From: Flavobacteriales bacterium
Lineage (GTDB): Bacteria > Bacteroidota > Bacteroidia > Flavobacteriales > Flavobacteriaceae
Length of the DNA stretch: 50,146 nucleotides
Assembly (NCBI GenBank): GCA_027065715.1
Contig: JAMONO010000027.1
Location: 1 to 50,146 of the forward strand
Reading direction: 5' to 3'
Shown: piece after piece, positions 39,782 through 48,973 of the stretch
How the letters are laid out: every line of letters starts with the position of its first letter
Numbering within the stretch: the stretch's first letter is position 1
Notes under the pieces: model-generated
Databases searched by the model: none
What the model saw: the letters and a program-made list of their open reading frames with translations, nothing else
What the model was told of the DNA's origin: nothing
Program-made: the position numbers and the translations under genes

Positions 39782-40327
39782 ATGAAACATAGTCTTTCGT
39801 TTATTTTCATCATGCTTTTGACCGGAGCATGTTCTAGTAAACTCGATTTGGATCAAGCCAAACAGTTGGATATACAACCTGTGGTTGAAGTCGATATCTT
39901 GTATTTTGACCTTCAAAAAGAAAATTTGACCGACAGCAACGCCCTTTTTAGACAACAAATTTCGGACACGGTCGATTTCGGAATTTTTGAAGACGGAAAA
40001 ATCAGAGACGGATTTGTAAAAGCCGAAATTAGTGTGGCTTACCGCAATACTTTTTACCGTCAATTCGATACCGATTTTTATTTTATAGACGAACATGACA
40101 GTGCTGTCGAAACAGGAAATTTCACGATTGATGCCGCTAATAGTTCGCAACCCGAAGTAACAGGTGAAACAACTTTTGTTTTTGATAAAACAAACAATCC
40201 CGAATTTGTCAATTTTAGAAAAATTGTTGTCAAGGTAACCGTAACACCCGACAATCTTCCGGTTGAAGACAAAAGTTTGCACATGCAAGCCAAAGGAAAA
40301 TTTTATACTCGTATCACCGTTGAATAA
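39782..40327 (+). CDS. Hypothetical lipoprotein
   Basis: Signal peptide with lipobox LTGAC. Confidence 0.65.
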   Translation: MKHSLSFIFIMLLTGACSSKLDLDQAKQLDIQPVVEVDILYFDLQKENLTDSNALFRQQISDTVDFGIFEDGKIRDGFVKAEISVAYRNTFYRQFDTDFYFIDEHDSAVETGNFTIDAANSSQPEVTGETTFVFDKTNNPEFVNFRKIVVKVTVTPDNLPVEDKSLHMQAKGKFYTRITVE

Positions 40328-40335
40328 ATAACCTT

Positions 40336-41706
40336 ATGAAAAAGATATTTGCAGTTTTAATAATTTGGGTTTTATTTCAAAACAAACTTTTGGCACAATT
40401 TGAAGCGGTTTCTTACGATTTTTGGGGCAATGCCATGGCACTCAATACCAATCCGGGCGCTTCACTCGAATACAAATCCGTTTTTGCCATTCCTTTTTTT
40501 GGCAATACACAGGTTTTTGCCGGCAATTCGGCTTTTTCGCCTTATGATTTATTAGCCGAAAACACTTCATTTCAAAAAAACGTACCTATAATCTTATCGG
40601 GCTTAAAAAATACCGATAACCTTTTGTTATACATACGCTACGATTTGGCTAATGTGGTTTGGACAGCTGCCAACAACAATGTTTATAATATTGGTTTGTA
40701 TTGGGAGTTGTATAACATTACTTATTTTCCGGCAGATTTGTTGCGTTTGGGATATGACGGTAATGCCATGCACCTAAACGATGTATTTGACGCCAAATAT
40801 TTAGCTTCCAAAACCGATTTGGTGCAAACATTGTATTTTGGTATTCAAAAACGTTTCAATAACCGGTTTACATTGGGTTACAGATTTAAGTTATACAACG
40901 GACTTGCCAATGCACAAACCGGAGGAAACAGCGGCAAATTATACACAACCGAAAGTAACAATAATTATTATATCCATCATTTGGAAGATGTCGATATCAA
41001 TGTGCAAACTTCGGGTTACAGCGAACACGGAGATACACAATATTATTTATCAAAATTATTGTTAAGCGGCAATATGGGTTTGGGAACCGATTTAGGTTTT
41101 TCTTTTCACCCCAACCAAAGAACAATTGTAACGGCTTCGATATTGGATTTGGGTTTTATTTATTTTTCAAAAGACATCAAAACTTACAGCTACCATGGCA
41201 GTTTTCAATATGAAGGGGTTGCTTTGCAATTTCCCGAAACAGGAGCACAAGATTATTGGCAAACTTTAAAAGATGATTTTAATACGCATGTAGTCAAAAC
41301 CGAAGGTTTTGATTCGTATATTTCGTGGCGTCCCGTTCGATTTTATACTTCGATTAAATATGGAACCGATAATTTGAAAAAAATTTCATGCGAAGACTTT
41401 GTAGATCCCAAAACCGAATACTCAAGCTATATAGGATTGACCGGTTTTGCACAAGTGCGTCCCATCAAAATTTATGCAGGCGCAAGTGTTTTTTATGAAA
41501 AAAAATGGTCAAAACACTTTTATACCAAGTTAAACTTAACAGCCGATAATTATTCGTTTTATGCACTGGGAGGTGCCGTGGCACTCAATTTGGGACGCTT
41601 GCACTTTTATGTAACGGGTGATAACTTATTGAGTTTGTCCGACTTGGCAAAGTCACAAAAGTTAGGACTGCAATTCGGTATAAGTTGGATAAGTTTCAAA
41701 CCTTAA
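40336..41706 (+). CDS. DUF5723-like outer membrane beta-barrel protein
   Basis: Signal peptide; N-terminal ALNTNPGASLEYKS; repeated amphipathic beta strands; 8 bp after the lipoprotein gene. Confidence 0.55.
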   Translation: MKKIFAVLIIWVLFQNKLLAQFEAVSYDFWGNAMALNTNPGASLEYKSVFAIPFFGNTQVFAGNSAFSPYDLLAENTSFQKNVPIILSGLKNTDNLLLYIRYDLANVVWTAANNNVYNIGLYWELYNITYFPADLLRLGYDGNAMHLNDVFDAKYLASKTDLVQTLYFGIQKRFNNRFTLGYRFKLYNGLANAQTGGNSGKLYTTESNNNYYIHHLEDVDINVQTSGYSEHGDTQYYLSKLLLSGNMGLGTDLGFSFHPNQRTIVTASILDLGFIYFSKDIKTYSYHGSFQYEGVALQFPETGAQDYWQTLKDDFNTHVVKTEGFDSYISWRPVRFYTSIKYGTDNLKKISCEDFVDPKTEYSSYIGLTGFAQVRPIKIYAGASVFYEKKWSKHFYTKLNLTADNYSFYALGGAVALNLGRLHFYVTGDNLLSLSDLAKSQKLGLQFGISWISFKP

Positions 41707-41808
41707 ACCTTATGTTACTTTTGTAGCCCAAAAAATCTTTTTTATGTAACCTATGTAGCTGTATTTCAGTCAAATATAGCTTAATTTTGTCAAAAAAAAA
41801 ATTAAGTT

Positions 41809-42264
41809 ATGCTAAAAAAATATCTTTCAAAAGTTTTGATGGGCAACATCGTTAGCAAGCATATTGTTGATGCTCCTTTTGATCGGGTTATCGAAGCCTT
41901 GGACAAAGCGGTTACCGAAAATCAATTCGGCATACAAGCCATACATGATTTAAAAGACACCTATGTCAAAAAACACTTGACATTGGACGATGATTTTGAA
42001 TACAAAATCGTACAGATATGCAATGCCCCAAAATCACACAAAGCCTTAACCCAACTAAGTTACGATATGGGTTTGATGATGCCCAAAAGTATAGTGGTAG
42101 CCCGCGAAAACGGCAAAACCGTTTTGCGTTTTATGAAAATGAAACCCTGGATGGTATCGCTTATGTTTCCCGAACTTGAAGTGGCTTCACTGTCAAAACA
42201 CGTAGCGGCTATTATGGAAAAAATCATAAAAGAAACCATTGCAACGGCAACAACCGATAAATAA
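41809..42264 (+). CDS. DUF302 domain protein
   Basis: PFDRVIEALDKAVTENQFGIQAIHDLKDTYVKK...EYKIVQICNAPKSHKAL...MPKSIVVARENGKTVLRFMKP-like pattern. Confidence 0.75.
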   Translation: MLKKYLSKVLMGNIVSKHIVDAPFDRVIEALDKAVTENQFGIQAIHDLKDTYVKKHLTLDDDFEYKIVQICNAPKSHKALTQLSYDMGLMMPKSIVVARENGKTVLRFMKMKPWMVSLMFPELEVASLSKHVAAIMEKIIKETIATATTDK

Positions 42265-42369
42265 TACGATAAAACAACTCGTTTTTTTTGATAAAACCAT
42301 AAACGATTTGGTGATTATTTGATGATTACAGCGTTATTTTTTGAAGTAAATCGATTATTTTATTTATAT

Positions 42370-42400
42370 TTTGTTAATTTAGCAATCAATAATATATTTG
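42370..42400 (+). promoter_or_regulatory. Bacteroidetes-type promoter of yifB: TTTG-N19-TATATTTG
   Basis: TTTG 42370-42373, TATATTTG 42393-42400, 16 nt before ATG 42417. Confidence 0.65.
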
Positions 42401-42416
42401 CTAAAATTTTATTGAT

Positions 42417-43952
42417 ATGCTAACAAAAGTTTTTGCCGCCGCCATATACGGAATTGACGCCCATGCAGTAACCGTTGAAGTCAACGTCGATAAAGGAATA
42501 GGTTATCATTTGGTAGGTTTGCCCGACAAAGCTGTAAGCGAGAGCAACTATCGTATTTCGGCGGCACTGCAGAACGTAGGATATCGTATTCCGGGCAAAA
42601 AATACATTATCAATATGGCACCCGCCGACTTGCGTAAAGAAGGTTCGGCTTATGATTTAACCATTGCCATAGGTATATTGCATGCAACCGGACAAATAGT
42701 TTCGGACGAACTGAAAAAATATATGATTATGGGCGAACTGTCGTTAGACGGCGGTTTACAGCCTATAAAAGGAACTTTGCCTATTGCTCTAAAAGCACAA
42801 GAATTGGGTTTTGAAGGAATCATACTACCCAAACAAAATGCCAAAGAAGCGGCTATTGTTGAAGGCTTAAAGGTTTACGGAGTTGAAAATATTTTGGAGG
42901 TAATTCACTTTTTTGAAAGCAAAACCGAATTGCAAGCCGAACATATTGATTTGCATGAAATTTTTTATAAACAATTGGAAACGCCCGAATTTGATTTTGC
43001 CGATGTCAAAGGACAAGAAACCGTTAAACGTTGTTTGGAAATAGCGGCAGCCGGCGGACACAATATCATTATGATAGGACCGCCGGGAAGTGGCAAAACC
43101 ATGTTGGCCAAACGTATATCAGGTATTTTGCCGCCAATGGAATTACAAGAAGCCTTGGAAACAACCAAAATACATTCGGTAGCCGGAAAACTCAAAAACG
43201 GAATAGGAATTATAGGACAACGCCCGTTTAGAAGTCCGCATCATACCATTTCGGATGTTGCTCTGGTTGGCGGAGGCAGTTATCCGCAACCCGGTGAAAT
43301 TTCGTTGGCACACAACGGCGTTTTGTTTTTGGACGAATTACCCGAATTTAAACGGACGGTTTTAGAAGTGATGCGACAACCTTTGGAAGATCGTGAAGTT
43401 AATATTTCGCGTGCCCGTTTTTCGGTAACTTATCCTGCCAGTTTTATGTTGGTTGCCAGTATGAATCCCAGTCCTTCGGGATATTTTAACGACGGAGACA
43501 GCCGCATGACATCAAGCCCTGCCGAAATGCAACGTTATTTGAGCAAAATTTCGGGTCCGTTGTTAGATCGTATCGATATACATGTCGAAGTTAATCCGGT
43601 TCCGTTTGACAAACTTTCGGATGAAAGACGAGGAGAACCCAGCAAAGTTATCAGACAACGAGTGATAAAAGCACGTCATATCCAAACCAAACGCTTTGAA
43701 AATCACGATAAAATACATTACAATGCTCAAATGAATTCAAAAGAAATCAGACAATATTGCCGTTTGGACGAAACTTCGCTGCAACTGCTCAAAAATGCCA
43801 TGGAAAAACTCAATTTGTCGGCACGAGCTTATGACCGTATTTTAAAAGTGGCACGAACCATAGCCGATTTGGAAGCCGAAGAACATATTCAAAGCAACCA
43901 TATTGCCGAAGCTATTCAATACAGAAGTTTGGATAGAGACGGTTGGATATAG
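42417..43952 (+). CDS. YifB/ComM family Mg-chelatase-like AAA ATPase
   Basis: VEVNVDKGIGYHLVGLPDKAVSES, MIGPPGSGKTMLAKRISGILPP, FRSPHHTISDVALVGGG, SLAHNGVLFLDELPEF, MNPSPSGYF. Confidence 0.95.
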   Translation: MLTKVFAAAIYGIDAHAVTVEVNVDKGIGYHLVGLPDKAVSESNYRISAALQNVGYRIPGKKYIINMAPADLRKEGSAYDLTIAIGILHATGQIVSDELKKYMIMGELSLDGGLQPIKGTLPIALKAQELGFEGIILPKQNAKEAAIVEGLKVYGVENILEVIHFFESKTELQAEHIDLHEIFYKQLETPEFDFADVKGQETVKRCLEIAAAGGHNIIMIGPPGSGKTMLAKRISGILPPMELQEALETTKIHSVAGKLKNGIGIIGQRPFRSPHHTISDVALVGGGSYPQPGEISLAHNGVLFLDELPEFKRTVLEVMRQPLEDREVNISRARFSVTYPASFMLVASMNPSPSGYFNDGDSRMTSSPAEMQRYLSKISGPLLDRIDIHVEVNPVPFDKLSDERRGEPSKVIRQRVIKARHIQTKRFENHDKIHYNAQMNSKEIRQYCRLDETSLQLLKNAMEKLNLSARAYDRILKVARTIADLEAEEHIQSNHIAEAIQYRSLDRDGWI

Positions 43953-44012
43953 TTTGAGATAACTTTGATATGTCCGGTCAAATTTTTTTTACTTCTTTTT
44001 TGGTAATTATCT

Positions 44013-45269
44013 TTAATCGTATTTGAGCACCTTTGCCGGTGCAATTTTGCTAATAACCAAAACCGGTAATAACAACATAAACAATATCGAAATCAAAACA
44101 CCGGCATTGAGCATCAAAACATATTTCAAATTGATATAAACCGGTGCGGTTCTTACATAATAAGTTTCGGGATTGAGATGTATAATTCCAAAATATTTTT
44201 GCAACAAAATCAAACTTAATCCCAAAATATTGCCTATCAGTAATCCGATACCGATAATATATGCTGCTTGTATCAAAAAAATACGTTGCAAACGGCGATT
44301 ATTACTGCCCAAAACTTTCAGTATGGCTATAAAACTTCGTTTTTCAAGTATCATAACCAACAATGTCGTTATCATATTTAAACCTGCAATAAAAATGATG
44401 ATGCTCAAAATCATCAATATATTGAAATCAAACATTTGTAACCAATTGAAAATCAACGGATATTTTTCTTTTATAGAAGTTGTATTTAAGGTTGAAGATA
44501 TATTTTCGTATATTTGATTGGTTTTTTCGTCTATTTGATCAAAGTCATTAAGTATCACTTCAAATCCGCCTGTCAAAGTATCTTGCCATTTGTAAAGTTT
44601 TTGCACCATACGGAGGTCTCCCAAAATATAGGTTTTGTCAAAATCATCAAAACCCGAATCGTAAATTCCGGCAATTTTAAAGACACGTAATTGAGGTTTT
44701 TGCGAGCCTTTACGAATAAAATAAGTGTTGAATTTGTCGTGCAGATGCAAATTCAATCGTTTGGCAATGGTATTTGAAATCAATACACTGTCGTTTGGTT
44801 TGGACAATCCGAAGTCAGGTATTTTGCCTTCAATAATGTAGGGTTTAAACAAATCTTTATCATACAAGCTATCTACTCCTTTGTATATGATACCTTCAAA
44901 ATCTTTTGAAGTGCGTATAATTCCGCCTATGGTAGCAAAAGCTTGCACGTTTTTAATACCTTCGATATTTTTAAATCGGGGATAAAATTCTTGCCGTAGC
45001 GAAACCGGTTCCAAAGTCAACCCCGAACGGTTGGTATCAAAATTGCTGATAATAATATGTCCCGAAAAAGCCGAAATTTTTTCGCGAATTTTATGTTGCA
45101 ACCCCATACCTGTTGCCATTGATATAAGCATGATAACCATACCGATGGCAATTGATACTATCGCGATTTTTATAATCGGCGAAGAAATCTTATTTTTGTT
45201 GTCCTTGTCGGCAAGCAGTCGCCCGGCTATAAAAAAATTAACTTTCAAAATTACACTACATTTATGCAA
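44013..45269 (-). CDS. LolE/FtsX-family ABC transporter permease
   Basis: NKISSPIIKIAIVSIAIGMVIMLISMATGMGLQHKIREKISAFSGHI, C-terminal FtsX TM block; start uncertain (ATG 45269 or TTG 45248). Confidence 0.88.
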   Translation of the reverse strand: MHKCSVILKVNFFIAGRLLADKDNKNKISSPIIKIAIVSIAIGMVIMLISMATGMGLQHKIREKISAFSGHIIISNFDTNRSGLTLEPVSLRQEFYPRFKNIEGIKNVQAFATIGGIIRTSKDFEGIIYKGVDSLYDKDLFKPYIIEGKIPDFGLSKPNDSVLISNTIAKRLNLHLHDKFNTYFIRKGSQKPQLRVFKIAGIYDSGFDDFDKTYILGDLRMVQKLYKWQDTLTGGFEVILNDFDQIDEKTNQIYENISSTLNTTSIKEKYPLIFNWLQMFDFNILMILSIIIFIAGLNMITTLLVMILEKRSFIAILKVLGSNNRRLQRIFLIQAAYIIGIGLLIGNILGLSLILLQKYFGIIHLNPETYYVRTAPVYINLKYVLMLNAGVLISILFMLLLPVLVISKIAPAKVLKYD

Positions 45270-46460
45270 GTCAAAAATACATATTTAATATTGATTCTCC
45301 TACTTTTAGTTTCTTTTTCGTGCAAAAGTTCGGATAAACAAGCCGATACTTTCAAAAAAAATACGGCAAAATCATTACCGATACGCCCCGGTGCTTATCA
45401 ACTTCATTCTTATTTGCCCTTGTTACAAGGCAAACGGGTTGCCGTTGTGGGCAATCAAACCAGTGAAATAAACGGTGTGCACTTGGTCGACACACTTGTC
45501 AGTTTGCAGATAAACATCGTAAAAGTTTTTGCGCCCGAACATGGATTTAGAGGACAAGCTTCTGCCGGTGAACAAGTCAATAATTCGATTGATATTAAAA
45601 CCGGTTTACCAATTATTTCACTTTACGGCAAGCATAAAAAACCTACTCGTGAGGATTTAAAAAATGTCGATGTTTTGTTGTTTGATATTCAAGATGTCGG
45701 CGTACGTTTTTATACTTACCTTTCGACCTTGCACTATGTATTGGAAGCCGGTGCCGAACACGATATTCCCGTTATTGTTTTAGACAGACCCAATCCCAAC
45801 AGCGATTATATTGACGGTCCGGTTATGCAATCGGATTTTATCTCTTTTGTAGGATTACACCCCGTTCCCATAGTATATGCCATGACCATAGGCGAGTATG
45901 CCCGAATGATTAACGGCGAACATTGGTTAAAAAACGGAGTGCAAGCCACTCTAAAAGTTATTCCGGTTCAAAATTACTATCACGGTGCTGTTTACAAATT
46001 GCCCGTAAAACCTTCGCCCAATTTACCCAATTATCAATCCGTTCGACTGTATCCTTCATTGTGTTTGTTTGAAGGAACGGATGTCAGTGTAGGCAGAGGC
46101 ACTGATTTTCCTTTTCAAGTTTACGGTGCACCGTGGTTGCCCGATACAGGATTTAAATTTATACCCCGACCGAATGCCGCCAGCAAATGGCCCAAACATC
46201 AAGAAAAAATATGTTACGGAAAAGATTTAAAACAAATAACTCCGCCTGCCGAAATCCATTTGCAATGGTTGATCGAAACTTACAAGCAATGTCCCGATAC
46301 GCTTACATATTTTAACGGATTTTTTAATCGTTTGGCAGGTAATGAAACTTTGCAACAGATGATTAAAGCAGGTAAAAATACGAAACAAATCAAAAAAACA
46401 TGGCAAAATGATTTGAATGAATTTAAAAAAATACGCAGCAAGTATTTGATTTACAATTAA
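45264..46460 (+). CDS. DUF1343 (NamZ-like exo-beta-N-acetylmuramidase) lipoprotein
   Basis: Lipobox SFSC; VAVVGNQTSEINGVHLVDTL, FAPEHGFRG, DVLLFDIQDVGVRFYTYLSTL, VLDRPNP, FEGTDVSVGRGTDFPFQ. Confidence 0.92.
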   Translation: MQVKNTYLILILLLLVSFSCKSSDKQADTFKKNTAKSLPIRPGAYQLHSYLPLLQGKRVAVVGNQTSEINGVHLVDTLVSLQINIVKVFAPEHGFRGQASAGEQVNNSIDIKTGLPIISLYGKHKKPTREDLKNVDVLLFDIQDVGVRFYTYLSTLHYVLEAGAEHDIPVIVLDRPNPNSDYIDGPVMQSDFISFVGLHPVPIVYAMTIGEYARMINGEHWLKNGVQATLKVIPVQNYYHGAVYKLPVKPSPNLPNYQSVRLYPSLCLFEGTDVSVGRGTDFPFQVYGAPWLPDTGFKFIPRPNAASKWPKHQEKICYGKDLKQITPPAEIHLQWLIETYKQCPDTLTYFNGFFNRLAGNETLQQMIKAGKNTKQIKKTWQNDLNEFKKIRSKYLIYN

Positions 46461-46476
46461 TTACCTTATCACATCA

Positions 46477-47112
46477 TTAAATCCAACCCAAACTTCCAAA
46501 AACCACAAAACTCGTCAAAACAACTGCAAATATGCCACCTACAATTTTGAGTTGTTTTTGAAGTGACGGAGTATCATGCACCCAAAAAGCCACCAAAAAG
46601 AAAGTTAAATATCCGAAAATGATAATCAAACAAGGACAAACTACACTCCACCAAGAATATTCCCAAATGAGCAATCCTGCTTTATTGAGCAAAATTTCGG
46701 TAAAAACCGAAAATAAAGAACCGGCAATTGCTACAAACCAACGGTTATTTATGCCCAAATATTTGGTTTTCGGATCGGGTGCCAAAAATTTGCTCCAAAC
46801 AATTCCGGCAATGGCAAACATAAACATGATTTCAATATTTAATCCTACTAATATAATGTATGCCGATTTATGAGGAGTTATCCATAAGGGTGCAAAACGA
46901 CTAAAATGCAAAATCAAAGCGTTGATTATTTCATTGACCCAATCCATACCCCAAAATGCCAAGCCGGTTAATATGACATGAAAATTTTTCTTTTGAAATT
47001 CGGCAGCATAAACATACAATACCAGTGCCAATAACGGAATGATATACCAACTTATATGGTCGGTTTTTCTCAGATTTTCAAGTGCTATTTGGGTATATTG
47101 CGAATATGACAT
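46477..47112 (-). CDS. Conserved multi-pass membrane protein of unknown function
   Basis: About seven TM segments; start MSYSQYTQ at 47112, because the longer ORF runs into the tRNA. Confidence 0.7.
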   Translation of the reverse strand: MSYSQYTQIALENLRKTDHISWYIIPLLALVLYVYAAEFQKKNFHVILTGLAFWGMDWVNEIINALILHFSRFAPLWITPHKSAYIILVGLNIEIMFMFAIAGIVWSKFLAPDPKTKYLGINNRWFVAIAGSLFSVFTEILLNKAGLLIWEYSWWSVVCPCLIIIFGYLTFFLVAFWVHDTPSLQKQLKIVGGIFAVVLTSFVVFGSLGWI

Positions 47113-47126
47113 GACAAATAATGTAG

Positions 47127-47210
47127 TGCCCGAAACAGGAATCGAACCTGCACGTCCTTGCGGACACATGACCCTGAATCATGCGCGTCTACCAGTTCCG
47201 CCATTCGGGC
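47127..47210 (-). tRNA. tRNA-Leu (anticodon CAG)
   Basis: Reverse complement GCCCGAATGGCGGAACTGGTAGACGC...CATGA-TTCAGGG-TCATG...GTCC-GCAA-GGAC...GGTTCGATTCC...TTCGGGCA; class II variable arm; CCA not encoded. Confidence 0.95.
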
Positions 47211-47626
47211 AAATCTTGTTTGCGTGATGCAAATTTACAACTAATTTTTGGTTTTTACCAATTGAATTAATGGCTTTGGCTCCGCCGGTCGAACGCTTTT
47301 GAAACTTTATCAAAATAAAAAAATTGTAGCTAAAAACCCATATTTATCGGAAAATATTTCGGAAACAAAATTATGACCAATGTAACACAAAAAAAGTCTA
47401 AATATATTAAACCGGTAATCACTTCGTAGGCACAAAATAATATTGTTTGAAAACACTTTCTTATGCACCGAATTGATGCAAATTTTACCAACTTACGAAT
47501 GATGCCGAGTAACACCTTATTAATCTAAAAGCAACTATTTTGCTTGCTTTCTGATGATAACGGTAATCAATATACAAAAATCCTTAATTTTTTTTCGTAA
47601 ATTTGTAAAGAACAAAAAATACATTT

Positions 47627-48088
47627 ATGACTCACTTAAAAGAAGGTGATAAAGCTCCTTTTTTTGAAGCTACAAATTGTCTCGATAAAACCATAAAACT
47701 TACCGATTTTGCCGGCAATAAGCTTATTTTGTATTTTTATCCCAAAGCCATGACGCCGGGTTGCACTGCCGAAACGGTAAATTTGGCTACACATTATGAT
47801 TTGCTTCGTTCAAAAGGATTTGATGTATTGGGAGTAAGTCCCGATGATGTCAAAAAACAGAAACGATTTAAAGAAAAGAAAAATGTCCCGTTTTCGCTGA
47901 TACCCGACCCGCAAAAGGAAATTATCGACAAATATGGTGTTTGGGGACCCAAAAAATTGTATGGACGCGAATATGACGGATTGCATCGCACAACTTTTAT
48001 TATTGATGAAAACGGAATAATAGAACATATCATCAAAAAAGTTAAAACTAAGGCACATGCCGAACAAATATTAGCACTTTATGAATAA
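47627..48088 (+). CDS. bcp: Thioredoxin-dependent thiol peroxidase (Bcp/PrxQ)
   Basis: EGDKAPFFEATN, YFYPKAMTPGCTAETVNL, GVSPDDVKKQKRFKEKKNVPFSLIPDP. Confidence 0.94.
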   Translation: MTHLKEGDKAPFFEATNCLDKTIKLTDFAGNKLILYFYPKAMTPGCTAETVNLATHYDLLRSKGFDVLGVSPDDVKKQKRFKEKKNVPFSLIPDPQKEIIDKYGVWGPKKLYGREYDGLHRTTFIIDENGIIEHIIKKVKTKAHAEQILALYE

Positions 48089-48305
48089 TCAAAAAGTAAA
48101 ATGGGTAAAAATTTACAGTTGTGAAGACGGCTTGGAAGCACAATTGATAAAAAATCTTTTTGAATTGGAAGAAATTCCGGTAAAATTGCTCAACGTCAAT
48201 TCCAATAATATTTTTCCCGATACCGGTATCGCCCAAGTCGATATATATGTTCCTCAATCTTATACGGAGCGTTCAAAACAATTGATAGTTGAAAATTTTG
48301 AATAA
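48081..48305 (+). CDS. DUF2007-like small protein
   Basis: VKIYSCEDGLEAQLIKNLFELEEIPVKLLN...VDIYVPQSYTERSKQLI; overlaps the bcp 3' end by 8 bp. Confidence 0.75.
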   Translation: MNNQKVKWVKIYSCEDGLEAQLIKNLFELEEIPVKLLNVNSNNIFPDTGIAQVDIYVPQSYTERSKQLIVENFE

Positions 48306-48393
48306 AAATCAAACAATTCATAATTTATTATCAAACATTACGTTTGCTTTATTAACGAACAAGCCGGCTTAAGCCGATAGTCCAATAATCATA

Positions 48394-48864
48394 ATGTTTA
48401 TGTCAATTCGAAAATATATATTCACATACACCTTCATTTTGTTTTCAAACTTGTTATCGGCTCAATATCTCATTGCAGTTGGATTGCGAGGCGGCTTGCA
48501 CAGCGGTATCGGTTTTAGGCACATGCTAACCAATGATACGGCACTCGAAGGGATTTTGCACTCCCGTTGGCACGGTGTTGAATTGGTGGGATTAATTGAA
48601 TATCAACAAGATTTATCATCCGACGGATTATATTGGTACTACGGTTATGGTGCACATGCAGGATTTTATGACAACAAATATACTTATTGGGAACCCGACG
48701 GAAATACGACGGTTATCGGAATTGACGGTATTTTGGCTATCGAATACAAATTTTTCAATGCACCGGTGGCTATTGCCATGGATTGGAAACCATATTTTAA
48801 TTTGTTAGGCAATACGGGGTTTTTTGGTAACGGAGGTGCTATTTCTTTGCGTTTCACTTTTTGA
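48394..48864 (+). CDS. Small outer membrane beta-barrel-like hypothetical protein
   Basis: Signal peptide, alternating aromatic/Gly strands, C-terminal SLRFTF. Confidence 0.6.
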   Translation: MFMSIRKYIFTYTFILFSNLLSAQYLIAVGLRGGLHSGIGFRHMLTNDTALEGILHSRWHGVELVGLIEYQQDLSSDGLYWYYGYGAHAGFYDNKYTYWEPDGNTTVIGIDGILAIEYKFFNAPVAIAMDWKPYFNLLGNTGFFGNGGAISLRFTF

Positions 48865-48973
48865 TTGTTTCCGAAAATTTTACGATAAAATATTGAATTG
48901 ATTTGTAAGGTGTTTTGGCACTAATATTGTGTTTTTTTCATTAAATTTGTATTTTCACATGTAAAAATAAGTC

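Noticed and set aside
39761-40288. 175-aa minus ORF opposite the lipoprotein gene
   Set aside because: Opposite strand to a signal-peptide gene with a better frame
47113-47169. N-terminal extension MCPQGRAGSIPVSGTTLFV of the 46477 ORF
   Set aside because: Encoded inside tRNA-Leu; true start is MSYSQYTQ at 47112
47220-47620. Roughly 400-bp gap beside tRNA-Leu, considered as an integration site
   Set aside because: It is on the tRNA 5' side; no 3'-end duplication, integrase or direct repeat seen
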